Of a stretch of DNA of 36,790 bases, positions 1 through 8,647 are shown one piece after another. Location: NCBI GenBank assembly GCA_000621765.1, contig JHXJ01000031.1:1-36790 (forward strand). The letters run 5' to 3'. The notes below the pieces were generated by a model. The model did no database searches, had not been told where the DNA came from, and saw nothing but the letters and a program-made list of their open reading frames with translations. Source of the DNA: Ruminococcaceae bacterium AB4001. Lineage in GTDB: Bacteria > Bacillota > Clostridia > Saccharofermentanales > Saccharofermentanaceae. How positions within the stretch are numbered: position 1 is the stretch's first letter; every line of letters starts with the position of its first letter. Made by a program: the position numbers and the translations under genes.

Positions 1-2
1 TT

Positions 3-563
3 AAAAATGACTGGCTTAATGATTATGGAAAGTGGTACTACTTTAATGCTGATGGTTACATGGTTACCGGTTGGCAGCAGGTCGCGGGTAAATGGTATTA
101 CTTTGAAAACACCGGCATCATGGTTACAGGTTGGAAGCAAATCGGCGGTAAATGGTATTGCTTTGAATCTTCCGGCGCGATGGCAACCGGCTGGCTGAAA
201 TCAGGCAGTAGCTGGTATTACTTAGCTCCCGGTAACGGTGACATGGTAACCGGATGGAGACAGATCGGCGGTAAGTGGTACTTCTTCAACGGCGGCGGAG
301 ACATGGTAACCGGCTGGAAGCAGATTGGCGGCAGATGGTATTTCTTCAACGCTGGCGGAGATATGGCAACAGGCTGGGTATCGACAGGCGGTAAATGGTA
401 CTACTTCAATGCAGGCGGCGACATGGCAACAGGCTGGCTTAACCAAGGCGGATCCTGGTATTACCTTAAGTCATCAGGTGAGATGGCTACCGGTATAGTT
501 GAGATCGACGGAAGGAAGAGCGAATTTGCCAATAGCGGTGTCTGGCTCGGTTATGTCAGTTAA
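3..563 (+). CDS. C-terminal part of a cell-wall-binding repeat protein (5' end outside window)
   Basis: The reading frame is open from the first complete codon to a TAA at 561-563, so the gene begins upstream of the window. What is visible is almost entirely cell-wall-binding (choline/glucan-binding type) repeats of about 20 residues, roughly nine units, each built as GW-x(4)-GGKWYYF-x(3)-GDMVT. In known families such repeats hold secreted proteins non-covalently on choline-bearing teichoic acid or on glucan. The final unit degenerates into EIDGRKSEFANSGVW, a variant of the C-terminal cap seen in the neighbouring paralogues, but it lacks the cap cysteine. Any catalytic or adhesive N-terminal domain lies outside the window, so the specific role is unknown. 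A rho-independent terminator follows. Confidence 0.9.
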   Translation, partial: KNDWLNDYGKWYYFNADGYMVTGWQQVAGKWYYFENTGIMVTGWKQIGGKWYCFESSGAMATGWLKSGSSWYYLAPGNGDMVTGWRQIGGKWYFFNGGGDMVTGWKQIGGRWYFFNAGGDMATGWVSTGGKWYYFNAGGDMATGWLNQGGSWYYLKSSGEMATGIVEIDGRKSEFANSGVWLGYVS

Positions 564-590
564 AAGTCATTTTTAGAATTTTTATGCAAA

Positions 591-630
591 CACGCCCTCT
601 GTTAACTTGACAGGGGGCGTGACCATTTTT
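591..630 (+). terminator. Rho-independent terminator after the first repeat gene
   Basis: A 12-bp stem (591-602 with 610-621, CACGCCCTCTGT against ACAGGGGGCGTG, one G-T wobble) encloses a 7-base loop and is followed by five T residues at 626-630. It closes the partial gene ending at 563. Confidence 0.85.
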
Positions 631-635
631 ATATT
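607..635 (+). promoter_or_regulatory. Sigma-A-type promoter nested in the upstream terminator
   Basis: TTGACA at 607-612, a 17-base spacer and TATATT at 630-635 form a near-consensus promoter for the gene starting at 668. The -35 element lies in the loop and 3' arm of the terminator hairpin at 591-621, and the -10 overlaps its T tract. The predicted transcript start is near 642, giving a leader of about 26 bases that contains the GGAGG at 656-660. Confidence 0.7.
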
Positions 636-667
636 AAAAAAGTGCACTTTATGTTGGAGGTATGCTG

Positions 668-3187
668 ATGCGTACTCGTTTTAGAATTCTCATTTCTTTA
701 CTGGCAATCGTTACCGTAATCTCTGCGTTTTCTATCGGAGTCAATGCCGCCGGAAGTGTAGTCTGCTCCGGCAGTGACGATGATTTCAGTTATACGTACT
801 ATTCTGACGGTACAATGAATATCAGGGCAACGGGGAAATTGGTCGACCTTGGTTTCATCGATGACGAGAGATTGGATTTCAATACCATAAAGACTGTCAA
901 TGTTGATATCTCCGGTGAGAATCTCAATGGCGGTCAGATCGAGATATGGGGTTTTGACTGCGCTGCAACTACGCTCAATGTTACAGGTGCAAACAGCGGT
1001 ACCTTAGATAAGATGCTGATCAATAAGTTCCCTAAGGTTACAAGCATCTCACTTCCACAGGGAATAAAGTATTCATGGCTGCAGATCCAGTACGTTAATA
1101 TCTCGAATCTTGATTTCCTTAAGAATCATAACGTTACCCGATTGGAGCTTTCTTACTGTTATCTGCTTACAAGCGCTACGGTTCCGACTGCAGACAGTAA
1201 GTTCATGGCTTCAAACTGCAACAGCCTGAAAACAGTCGTTTTCCCGAGTGTTATGGACCGTATCCATTTCGTCGGCAATCCCAAGCTGACTAACGTAACA
1301 CTTCCGAACACAGTTCTTGAATACTATTGGAACAAATGCTCTTGCAGGGAAATAACTGTTCCGAATGCAACTTATGAAGTTGGTGTTTCCGGAACATCTC
1401 TTCAGACTGTTAACTTTGCTTCAAACGTTACTACTATAAGATCTTATTCTTTTACGGATTGCAGTAAGCTTACTACGGTTAATATCCCTACGAGCGTTAA
1501 GTCTGTCCAGTCTGATGCTTTTAGCAATTGTGCAGTAACTACTGTCAACTATGCCGGAACACAGGCCCAGTGGAGAAATGTCAGCGTCAGCTCCTCAAGC
1601 GGAATCAAGAACGCGACGGTCAATTATGCAGGAACAACTTCCTGCAATCACACTGTAGTAACAGATGCAGCTGTGCCTGCTACCTGCACAAGTACAGGTC
1701 TGACTCAGGGCAGTCATTGCTCTAAGTGTGGTGCAATCCTTGTTGCCCAGCAGACTGTTGCCAAGAAAGCTCATACAGTTGTTACAGATAAAGCAGTTGC
1801 TGCAACATGCACTAAGACAGGTCTTACGGAGGGAAGCCACTGCTCTGTTTGTAATACGGTTATCAAGGCCCAGCAGACTGTTGCCAAGAAAGCTCATACA
1901 GTTGTTACAGATAAGGCAGTTGCAGCAACATGCACGAAATCAGGTCTTACTCAGGGAAGTCACTGCTCAGTTTGTAATACAGTTATCAAAGCTCAGCAGA
2001 CAGTTCCTGCCACAGGACATACGGTAGTTACAGATAAGGCAGTTGCAGCTACATGTACGAAGTCGGGTCTTACAGCGGGAAGTCACTGCTCAGTTTGTAA
2101 TACGGTTATCAATGCTCAGCAGACAGTTCCTGCCACAGGACATACCGCTGTAACGGATAAGGCAGTTGCAGCCACATGCACGAAGACCGGTCTTACACAG
2201 GGCAGTCATTGTTCGGTATGCGGTTACGTTATAAAGGCCCAGCAGACTGTTGCCAAGAAAGCTCATACAGCTGTAACAGATAAAGCAGTTGCAGCCACAT
2301 GTACGAAGACTGGGTTGACTGAAGGAAGTCACTGCTCAGTATGCGGTTATGTCATCAAGGCACAGGAGACTGTTGCCAAGAAAGCTCATACAGCTGTAAC
2401 AGATAAGGCTGTTGCAGCAACCTGCACGAAGTCTGGTCTTACAGCAGGATGCCACTGCTCAGTTTGTAATGCCGTTATCAAGGCTCAGAAGACAGTTCCT
2501 GCAAAGGGACATACTGAAGTTATAGATCAGGCAGTAGCACCGACTAAGGATAAGACAGGTCTTACCGAAGGCTCACATTGTTCAGTCTGCGGTGCTGTTA
2601 TTGTTGCCCAGCAGGTAGTCCCCAAACTGACAGATAATAAAGGCTGGGTCCAGGAAAAAGGTCTTTGGCACTACTACGACGTATCCGGTCTTCTTATGAC
2701 CGGATGGCAGGAAATCAACAACTGTTGGTACTATCTCGGCACAAACGGAGATATGGTGACCGGCTGGCAGGAGATCGGCGGTAAGTGGTATTACTTCAAC
2801 ACCAGCGGCCAGATGCTTACGTCCTGGCAGCAGATCGGCGGTAAGTGGTATTACTTCAATACCAGCGGCCAGATGCTTACATCATGGCAGCAGATCGGTG
2901 GTAAGTGGTATTACTTCAGCAACACAGGTGATATGCTTACCGGATGGCAGCAGATCGGCGGCAAGTGGTACTGCTTCAGCGGCGATGGTGATATGTATAC
3001 GGGCTGGCAGGAGATAGGCGGTAAGTGGTATTACTTCAGCAGCAATGGCGATATGCTTAACGGCTGGCAGCTGATCGGTGGTAAATGGTATTACTTCAAT
3101 GATGGCGGCGATATGGTAACCGGTTCTAAGACTATAAATGGAAAGACTTACAATTTCGATTCTAAAGGTGTCTGTCTTAATCCTTAA
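668..3187 (+). CDS. Secreted BspA-like leucine-rich protein with Cys/His repeats and wall-binding repeats
   Basis: I chose the ATG at 668, not the in-frame ATG at 662, because GGAGG (656-660) is 7 bases from 668 and only 1 base from 662; two paralogues conserve the second codon as the start. The protein is about 839 residues. It has a signal peptide (MRTRFRILISLLAIV... ending near VNA), then a BspA/LRR_5-like domain (roughly residues 30-325) with strand-turn repeats such as LTTVNIPTSVKSV and YAGTQAQW. Eight 41-residue Cys/His repeats follow (1649-2632), then about eight cell-wall-binding repeats and a C-terminal cap YNFDSKGVCLNP. BspA-like domains in other bacteria often serve as adhesins, and the repeats would hold the protein on the wall. 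It is the first of three tandem paralogues. The ligand is unknown. Confidence 0.9.
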   Translation: MRTRFRILISLLAIVTVISAFSIGVNAAGSVVCSGSDDDFSYTYYSDGTMNIRATGKLVDLGFIDDERLDFNTIKTVNVDISGENLNGGQIEIWGFDCAATTLNVTGANSGTLDKMLINKFPKVTSISLPQGIKYSWLQIQYVNISNLDFLKNHNVTRLELSYCYLLTSATVPTADSKFMASNCNSLKTVVFPSVMDRIHFVGNPKLTNVTLPNTVLEYYWNKCSCREITVPNATYEVGVSGTSLQTVNFASNVTTIRSYSFTDCSKLTTVNIPTSVKSVQSDAFSNCAVTTVNYAGTQAQWRNVSVSSSSGIKNATVNYAGTTSCNHTVVTDAAVPATCTSTGLTQGSHCSKCGAILVAQQTVAKKAHTVVTDKAVAATCTKTGLTEGSHCSVCNTVIKAQQTVAKKAHTVVTDKAVAATCTKSGLTQGSHCSVCNTVIKAQQTVPATGHTVVTDKAVAATCTKSGLTAGSHCSVCNTVINAQQTVPATGHTAVTDKAVAATCTKTGLTQGSHCSVCGYVIKAQQTVAKKAHTAVTDKAVAATCTKTGLTEGSHCSVCGYVIKAQETVAKKAHTAVTDKAVAATCTKSGLTAGCHCSVCNAVIKAQKTVPAKGHTEVIDQAVAPTKDKTGLTEGSHCSVCGAVIVAQQVVPKLTDNKGWVQEKGLWHYYDVSGLLMTGWQEINNCWYYLGTNGDMVTGWQEIGGKWYYFNTSGQMLTSWQQIGGKWYYFNTSGQMLTSWQQIGGKWYYFSNTGDMLTGWQQIGGKWYCFSGDGDMYTGWQEIGGKWYYFSSNGDMLNGWQLIGGKWYYFNDGGDMVTGSKTINGKTYNFDSKGVCLNP
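1649..2632 (+). repeat. Eight tandem 123-bp (41-residue) Cys/His repeats
   Basis: Eight head-to-tail units of 41 residues each begin HTVVTD or HTAVTD and carry AATCT, GLT-x-GSHCSVC and AQQTV. Each complete unit has three cysteines and two histidines at fixed positions (His1, Cys13, His23, Cys24, Cys27). This arrangement could bind zinc or form disulfides; the last unit lacks Cys13. Units are nearly identical at the DNA level, so copy number could change by recombination or be misassembled. Confidence 0.85.
2701..3120 (+). repeat. Tandem 60-bp cell-wall-binding repeats
   Basis: The DNA repeats with an exact 60-base period (20 residues) across about seven units. Copies starting at 2761, 2821 and 2881 are nearly identical in the stretch encoding QIGGKWYYF. 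The protein consensus is GWQQIGGKWYYF-x(3)-GDMLT. Confidence 0.85.
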
Positions 3188-3253
3188 GTAATAGTTTTTG
3201 ACATGTTAAGTTAAGCAGTTAAAACGGGTTAAAACACTTCAATAAAAACTGAT

Positions 3254-3285
3254 AAATCCCCCTTCGGAAATTCCTTGGGGGATTT
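3254..3285 (+). terminator. Rho-independent terminator
   Basis: A perfect 9-bp stem AAATCCCCC (3254-3262) with GGGGGATTT (3277-3285) encloses a 14-base loop and is followed by T-rich sequence. It ends the transcript of the 668-3187 gene. Confidence 0.75.
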
Positions 3286-3348
3286 GTATTTGTTCATCAT
3301 AAATAAACATTTATTTCAATTAATTAAACATATTGGCATCAGGTAGTT

Positions 3349-3357
3349 TGATAGAAT
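3349..3357 (+). promoter_or_regulatory. Extended -10 promoter element
   Basis: TGATAGAAT at 3349-3357 fits the extended -10 form TGnTATAAT with one mismatch. It lies 31 bases before the ATG at 3388. No good -35 hexamer is visible at 17-18 bases, as expected for an extended -10 promoter. Expected transcript start is near 3364. Confidence 0.4.
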
Positions 3358-3387
3358 GAAAATGAATATTCATGAGGAGGTATGCTG

Positions 3388-6300
3388 ATGCGCACCCGTT
3401 GGAAACTTCTCTGTTCTATTTTCATGTCTGTTTTAATGCTTTCCGCACTGCCGTTTTCTGTTTCGGCTGGTGGCAGCGTTGTCTGCTCGGGAAGTGATAC
3501 TGACTTTAGTTATGTTTACTATTCCGATGGTACATTGGATATCAGAGCACACGGAAAACTCGTCGATGTTGGATTCATCATGGACGATGCTTTTGACTAC
3601 AACGAAGTCACGACAGTTAATGTCGATATCTCAGGCGAAAACCTTAGCGGTGGACAGCTTGAGATCTGGGGCTTTGACTGCACCGCCACAACGCTCAATG
3701 TATCAGGCGCCAACAGCGGCAGATTTGAAAAGATAGTAATTAACAAATTTCCGCGCGTAACAAGCATTACACTTCCGCAGGGAATTCAATATGACTGGAT
3801 GCAGTTAGTTGGTACCAGAGTCACTTCATTGGATTTCCTTGCAAATCACAATGTAAAGCGACTGGAGATCAGCAGCAATAATTTCCTTACAAACATTACC
3901 GTTCCTACGGCAAACAGCAAATTCATGGTTTCCTCATGCTCTAATGTTAAGAGCATAGTTTTCCCGAGCGTGATGGACAGGATCCATTTCTCCGGAAAGA
4001 TGCGCTACCTGACAAACATCGTTATGCCGGAAAGCGTTCTGGATTTCTATGTAAATGATTACTACCAGACAGAGATCGTAGTTCCGAATTGCTCATCTTT
4101 TGGCATTACCAGTAAAAATATTCAGACAGCTACAATATCCGAAGGCGTAACGACAATCGGCTATGAGGCTTTTGCTAACTGTACCGCTCTGAAGACGGTT
4201 AATATCCCCGTAAGCGTAACGACGATCAACTCCTATGCTTTTGAAGGATGCACGGCATTAACGGATATCTATTATGGAGGAACCAGATCTCAGTGGAGCA
4301 GGGTATCCATTGGTTCCGGTGCTCTCGGTAATGTGACGATACATTATGCAGGGGAGACCTGTGATCACAATGTGGTTACTGACGAAGCAGTTGCAGCTAC
4401 CTGCACCAAAACAGGACTTACAGCAGGCAGTCACTGCTCAAAGTGCGGCAAGGTTTTCGTTGAACAGCAGACTACAGCGGCGTTAGGCCATAATTCGGTC
4501 AAGATAACCGGAAAAGCCGCCACATGTACTGAAGCAGGACTTTCTGATGGTTTCATGTGCACAAGATGTAATGTGTGGACAACGCCTCAGCAGGAGATAC
4601 CCGCCAATGGACATAAAGCGGTTATAGATGAAGGTAAATATCCTGATTGTACTCATACAGGATTGACCGAAGGAAAACACTGCTCGGTATGCGGTGAGAT
4701 ACTCGTAGCCCAGGAAGTCATTCCTGCAAGCCATCTCCTTCTCGAAAATGAAGACGTAGAAGCGACATGCACTACTTCAGGTTGTCACGGCGGTATGCAT
4801 TGCATCGTCTGCGGCGCTGTGTTCGATACAACAATCGATCCTGCGCTTGGACATGATCCTGTACTGGTTCCCGGTAAGGCAGCGACCTGTACTGCAGCAG
4901 GATGTACGGACGGTTACCAGTGTTCAAGATGCGGCGAGTGGACAACTCCTCAGGAGCCTATAGCTGCTTTAGGACATAAAAAAGTAACGGTTCCTGGTAC
5001 TCCTGCGACCTGCACTGAGACAGGCCTTACAGACGGTTGCAAGTGCTCAAGATGCGGAAAGACGATAACCGCCCAGAAGAAGATAGACGCATTGGGTCAT
5101 GATCCTGTAAAAGTTCCCGGTAAGGCAGCAACATGTACTGCAGCTGGATATTCGGAAGGTTACCAGTGTTCAAGATGCGGTGAGTGGACAACTCCTCAGG
5201 AGCCTATAGCTGCATTAGGACATAAAAAGGTGCTGGTTCCCGGCAAGGCAGCAACCTGCACGGAGACAGGACTTACAGACGGCTACAAGTGTTCAAGATG
5301 CGGGAAGACGATAACCGCCCAGAAGAAGATAGACGCATTGGGTCATGATCCTGTACTGGTTCCCGGCAAGGCAGCAACATGTACTGCAGCAGGATGTACG
5401 GATGGTTACCAGTGCTCAAGATGCGGTGAGTGGACAACTCCTCAGGAGCCTATAGCTGCTTTAGGACATAAAAAGGTACTGGTTCCCGGCAAGGCAGCAA
5501 CCTGCACGGAGACAGGACTTACAGACGGTTACAAGTGTTCAAGATGCGGAAAAACATTAACGGCCCAGAAGACGATACCTGCATTGGGGCATACCGCAGT
5601 AACTGATCCTTACGTAGCACCGACATATTCTGAGCCTGGCCTAACTGAAGGAAGCCATTGCTCAGTCTGTGGAGAGGTCCTTGTAAAGCAGGAGATCATT
5701 CCTGCTAAGAAGCATAAAGCAGTCACTGATCCGGCAGTAGAGCCTGATTGTACCCACGACGGAAAAACAGCGGGCAGCCACTGTTCCGAGTGTGGCGAGA
5801 TCCTTGTTCCGCAGGAAACAATTCCCGCATTAGGACATGATCCTGTACTGATTCCCGGCAAGGCAGCAACCTGTACTGTTTCCGGACTTACTGATGGTTA
5901 CAAGTGCTCAAGATGCGGTGAATGGACCGTTCCTCAGGAGACTATAAAAGCTCTTGGACATAAGAAGGTTAAGGTTGCAGGCACTCCCGCAACATGCACA
6001 GAAGACGGACTTACGGACGGTTACCAGTGTTCAAGATGCGGAGTCTGGACCACGAAGCAGAAGACGATAGCTGCGTTGGGACATGATGAAGTCATTGATC
6101 CTGCTGTAGAAGCTACATGCTCGAAAACAGGACTTACGCAGGGCAGTCATTGCTCCAGATGCAATGAAGTCATTGTTGCCCAGAAAGTTGTCGCAAAGAA
6201 GAAGCATACTGTCGTAACAGATCCTGCGGTCGAGGCAACGTCCACATCGCCCGGTCTTACGGAAGGTTCGCACTGCTCAGTATGCGGTCTTGTAATCGTC

Positions 6301-6879
6301 AAGCAGGAAGAGATACCGATTATCGTTGCAGTTAAGGACGGATGGATTTTCGAAAACAATGTCTGGTACTATTATGTGTCCGGCACCATGATGACCGGAT
6401 GGTATAAGAGCGGAGTAAGCTGGTATTACTTCGACCAGACAGGAGCCATGCTGACAAACTGGCAGCAGATAGGCGGCAAGTGGTACTACTTCAATACTAA
6501 CGGCGACATGGTCACCAGTTGGAAGCAGATAGGCGGCAAGTGGTATTACTTCAACGGCGGCGGAGACATGGTCACCGGCTGGCAGCAGATAGGCGGTAAG
6601 TGGTACTACTTCAACGGCGGCGGTGACATGGTCACCAGCTGGAAGCAGATCGGCGGCAAATGGTATTACTTCAACGGCGGCGGTGACATGGTCACAGGCT
6701 GGAAGCAGATAGGCGGCGTATGGTACTACTTCAACACTGGCGGAGATATGGTCACCGATTGGCAACAGATTGGCGGAAAGTGGTATTATTTTGAAAGTTC
6801 CGGAGCAATGGTGACCGGCAAGAAGACAATTGGAGGCAAAGTATATGAGTTTGATTCCAATGGTGTCTGGATTAAATAA
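3388..6879 (+). CDS. Large secreted BspA-like leucine-rich protein with 16 Cys/His repeats and wall-binding repeats
   Basis: The start is the ATG at 3388, 7 bases after GGAGG (3376-3380); the in-frame ATG at 3382 is too close to it. The protein is about 1163 residues. A signal peptide (MRTRWKLLCSIFMSVLMLSA...) precedes a BspA/LRR_5-like domain homologous to the first 325 residues of the gene at 668 (shared ISGENL, EIWGFDC, VMDRIHF). Sixteen Cys/His repeats follow, twice as many as in that paralogue, then seven 60-bp wall-binding units and a cap ending YEFDSNGVWIK, in which Trp replaces the usual cap cysteine. It most likely arose by tandem duplication with expansion of the middle array. Inferred role: a wall-attached adhesin or a scaffold that projects the leucine-rich head away from the wall. 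The ligand is unknown. Confidence 0.9.
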   Translation: MRTRWKLLCSIFMSVLMLSALPFSVSAGGSVVCSGSDTDFSYVYYSDGTLDIRAHGKLVDVGFIMDDAFDYNEVTTVNVDISGENLSGGQLEIWGFDCTATTLNVSGANSGRFEKIVINKFPRVTSITLPQGIQYDWMQLVGTRVTSLDFLANHNVKRLEISSNNFLTNITVPTANSKFMVSSCSNVKSIVFPSVMDRIHFSGKMRYLTNIVMPESVLDFYVNDYYQTEIVVPNCSSFGITSKNIQTATISEGVTTIGYEAFANCTALKTVNIPVSVTTINSYAFEGCTALTDIYYGGTRSQWSRVSIGSGALGNVTIHYAGETCDHNVVTDEAVAATCTKTGLTAGSHCSKCGKVFVEQQTTAALGHNSVKITGKAATCTEAGLSDGFMCTRCNVWTTPQQEIPANGHKAVIDEGKYPDCTHTGLTEGKHCSVCGEILVAQEVIPASHLLLENEDVEATCTTSGCHGGMHCIVCGAVFDTTIDPALGHDPVLVPGKAATCTAAGCTDGYQCSRCGEWTTPQEPIAALGHKKVTVPGTPATCTETGLTDGCKCSRCGKTITAQKKIDALGHDPVKVPGKAATCTAAGYSEGYQCSRCGEWTTPQEPIAALGHKKVLVPGKAATCTETGLTDGYKCSRCGKTITAQKKIDALGHDPVLVPGKAATCTAAGCTDGYQCSRCGEWTTPQEPIAALGHKKVLVPGKAATCTETGLTDGYKCSRCGKTLTAQKTIPALGHTAVTDPYVAPTYSEPGLTEGSHCSVCGEVLVKQEIIPAKKHKAVTDPAVEPDCTHDGKTAGSHCSECGEILVPQETIPALGHDPVLIPGKAATCTVSGLTDGYKCSRCGEWTVPQETIKALGHKKVKVAGTPATCTEDGLTDGYQCSRCGVWTTKQKTIAALGHDEVIDPAVEATCSKTGLTQGSHCSRCNEVIVAQKVVAKKKHTVVTDPAVEATSTSPGLTEGSHCSVCGLVIVKQEEIPIIVAVKDGWIFENNVWYYYVSGTMMTGWYKSGVSWYYFDQTGAMLTNWQQIGGKWYYFNTNGDMVTSWKQIGGKWYYFNGGGDMVTGWQQIGGKWYYFNGGGDMVTSWKQIGGKWYYFNGGGDMVTGWKQIGGVWYYFNTGGDMVTDWQQIGGKWYYFESSGAMVTGKKTIGGKVYEFDSNGVWIK
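4366..6318 (+). repeat. Sixteen tandem Cys/His repeats with a two-unit higher-order period
   Basis: Sixteen units of about 39-41 residues run from the HNVVTD unit to the last HTVVTD unit. Between about 4849 and 5590, units alternate between an HDPV...GEWTTPQ type and an HKKV...GKTITAQ type, giving an 82-residue (246-bp) higher-order repeat present three times. Most units keep one CT cysteine and one CxxC pair. Unit 11 (APTYSEPG) and unit 16 (ATSTSPG) have lost the first cysteine. Confidence 0.85.
6421..6840 (+). repeat. Seven tandem 60-bp cell-wall-binding repeats
   Basis: Units start every 60 bases at 6421, 6481, 6541, 6601, 6661, 6721 and 6781, each beginning TGGTAyTAyTTC. They encode WYYFNGGGDMVTGWKQIGGK-type units. 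Several are almost identical, which favours slippage or recombination. Confidence 0.88.
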
Positions 6880-6894
6880 GCAGGAGGCTTGCTG

Positions 6895-8457
6895 ATGCGT
6901 ACTAAGTTAAAGGTTTTAAGTTCGATCCTGACAGTCTTTGTTGTTTTCTCGATGTTTTCTTTCGGGGTAGCAGCAGATGACTTCACGTATTCATTTTCGT
7001 CTGACGGAACGTTGAATATCCGTGCTACAGGCGGAAATATCAATCTCGGATTTATGTATGATGTCGAGATGAGTGAAGTCAAAAAGGTAAATGTCGATAT
7101 CTCAGGCCTCAGTTTTGAATATCTGACACTCGAGATTTGGGGTTTTGATGATTGCGCTGCTACAGAAGTTAACGTTACCGGAAAGAACAGCGGCACTATC
7201 GAATTGACGAAGATCTTCAATTTCCCTTATGCTACGAAAATATCTATTCCTTCTGGAATTACATATTCTCACCTCATGATCCAGAATACGAAGATAGCCA
7301 ATCTCGATTTCCTGAAGAATCACACGGTAAACCAGCTGGAGATCAGGAATTGCAATTTGCTTACAAGTGCCACGATCTATACGGCAAACAGTAAATTCTA
7401 TGCCGAGAACTGCTCTGTACTTAAGACGGTTGTTTTCCCCAGCAAGATGGACCGTATCCACTTTAAGGGAAACAGCAAACTTACCAATGTAACACTTCCT
7501 ACCACTGTTACTGATTACTATTGGTATAACTGCACCTGCAGCACTATAACAGTTCCGAATGCAACTTCAGAAGTCAAAGTAAGCGGAACCAAGCTTACGA
7601 CGGTTAGCTTTGCTTCTAACGTTACTAAGATCAAATCTTATTCATTTGAAGATTGTACAAACCTGACTACAGTTAATATTCCTGTTAGCGTTAAGGAGAT
7701 CCAGGCTTATGCATTCAGCAACTGCAAGGTTCCTACTGTTAACTACGCAGGGACTCAGGCGCAGTGGAAGAAGGTAAGTGTTGATTCAGCAAGCGGTTTA
7801 AGCAGCGCTACAATAAAGTACAACGGATCTTCTTCACAGCCCAAGAACGGCTGGTATACAGAGGACGGTCATAAGCGTTACTACGAGAACGATAAGGTTG
7901 TTACCGGCTGGAAATCGATCAGCAACTCTTGGTATTTCTTTGATGCTTCCGGCAACATGTCGACAGGATGGGTCCAGGATGGCGGAAAGTACTACTATTT
8001 TGGTACAGACGGCACCATGAAGACACGCTGGCAGAATATCAGCAATGCTTGGTACTACTTCAATACAAGCGGTGACATGGTTACGGGCTGGAAAGCTATC
8101 AACGGAAAGTGGTACTACTTCAACACCAATGGTTCTATGTCTTCCGGCTGGAAGGCAATCAGCGGAAAGTGGTATTACTTCAATCCGGACGGTGACATGG
8201 TCACAGGTTGGAAGAAGTTAGGTAATGACTACTATTTCTTCAAGTCTGATGGATCGATGGCTGCAAAAGAATATTGTGACGGCTACTGGCTTGATGAAGA
8301 CGGAAGATGGACATACCAGGCACGTGCTAGCTGGAAGCAGGATTCCACTGGCTGGTATTTCCAGGATACGACAGGATGGTATGCAAGAAATCAGTCTCTT
8401 AAGATCAATAACAAAGTCTACAACTTCAACAGTGCAGGATATTGTACAAATCCTTAA
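6895..8457 (+). CDS. Secreted BspA-like leucine-rich protein with wall-binding repeats
   Basis: AGGAGG lies about 8 bases before the ATG at 6895. In the paralogues the codon two places upstream is ATG, but here it is TTG, which supports the internal ATG as the start in all three genes. The protein is about 520 residues: a signal peptide (MRTKLKVLSSILTVFVVFSMFS), a BspA-like leucine-rich domain to about residue 310 (KMDRIHF, LTTVNIPVSVKEI, YAGTQAQW), no Cys/His array, then wall-binding repeats that start at NGWYTEDGHKRYY. Near the end is an aberrant Trp-rich unit (YCDGYWLDEDGRW, WYFQDTTGWY) before the cap YNFNSAGYCTNP. It starts 15 bases after the previous stop, so it is probably co-transcribed with that gene. 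Confidence 0.9.
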   Translation: MRTKLKVLSSILTVFVVFSMFSFGVAADDFTYSFSSDGTLNIRATGGNINLGFMYDVEMSEVKKVNVDISGLSFEYLTLEIWGFDDCAATEVNVTGKNSGTIELTKIFNFPYATKISIPSGITYSHLMIQNTKIANLDFLKNHTVNQLEIRNCNLLTSATIYTANSKFYAENCSVLKTVVFPSKMDRIHFKGNSKLTNVTLPTTVTDYYWYNCTCSTITVPNATSEVKVSGTKLTTVSFASNVTKIKSYSFEDCTNLTTVNIPVSVKEIQAYAFSNCKVPTVNYAGTQAQWKKVSVDSASGLSSATIKYNGSSSQPKNGWYTEDGHKRYYENDKVVTGWKSISNSWYFFDASGNMSTGWVQDGGKYYYFGTDGTMKTRWQNISNAWYYFNTSGDMVTGWKAINGKWYYFNTNGSMSSGWKAISGKWYYFNPDGDMVTGWKKLGNDYYFFKSDGSMAAKEYCDGYWLDEDGRWTYQARASWKQDSTGWYFQDTTGWYARNQSLKINNKVYNFNSAGYCTNP

Positions 8458-8526
8458 TAGGGGAGACGTGCAGATTCTGATAGGGTTTAGCACTTAGCGA
8501 AACACCATTGTAAAACAATTACTTTG

Positions 8527-8570
8527 AAGGACTGATTCCTTGTTAGACTTGGAGTCAGTCCTTTTCTTTT
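8527..8570 (+). terminator. Rho-independent terminator
   Basis: A 13-bp stem AAGGACTGATTCC (8527-8539) with GGAGTCAGTCCTT (8551-8563), containing one G-T wobble and an 11-base loop, runs into TTTTCTTTT. It closes the transcript of 6895-8457. Confidence 0.88.
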
Positions 8571-8585
8571 ACCAACTATTTCTGT

Positions 8586-8615
8586 TTGCAACGGAATTGA
8601 ATAATACTGTACAAT
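8586..8615 (+). promoter_or_regulatory. Probable promoter of the frameshifted repeat gene
   Basis: TTGCAA at 8586-8591 and TACAAT at 8610-8615 are separated by 18 bases. A second possible -10 (TATACA) lies about 15 bases further on. The AAGGGGG ribosome site and the ATG at 8648 follow. Confidence 0.45.
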
Positions 8616-8647
8616 TTCTTCTATACAATACTCAAGGGGGATTATCT

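Noticed and set aside
662-670. Upstream ATG as the start of the leucine-rich protein
   Set aside because: It is one base from the GGAGG, and the equivalent codon in the third paralogue is TTG, whereas the ATG two codons later is conserved with correct spacing in all three.
1649-2632. Regularly spaced near-identical repeats that could suggest a CRISPR array
   Set aside because: The period is exactly in codons (123 bp), there are no unique spacers between copies, and the translation is a clear protein repeat with a signal peptide upstream.
6277-6765. Long open frame on the minus strand (162 codons) and similar antisense frames over the repeat regions
   Set aside because: They mirror the 60-bp or 123-bp repeats of the plus-strand genes, give low-complexity products and have no ribosome site. 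They are shadows of the real genes.
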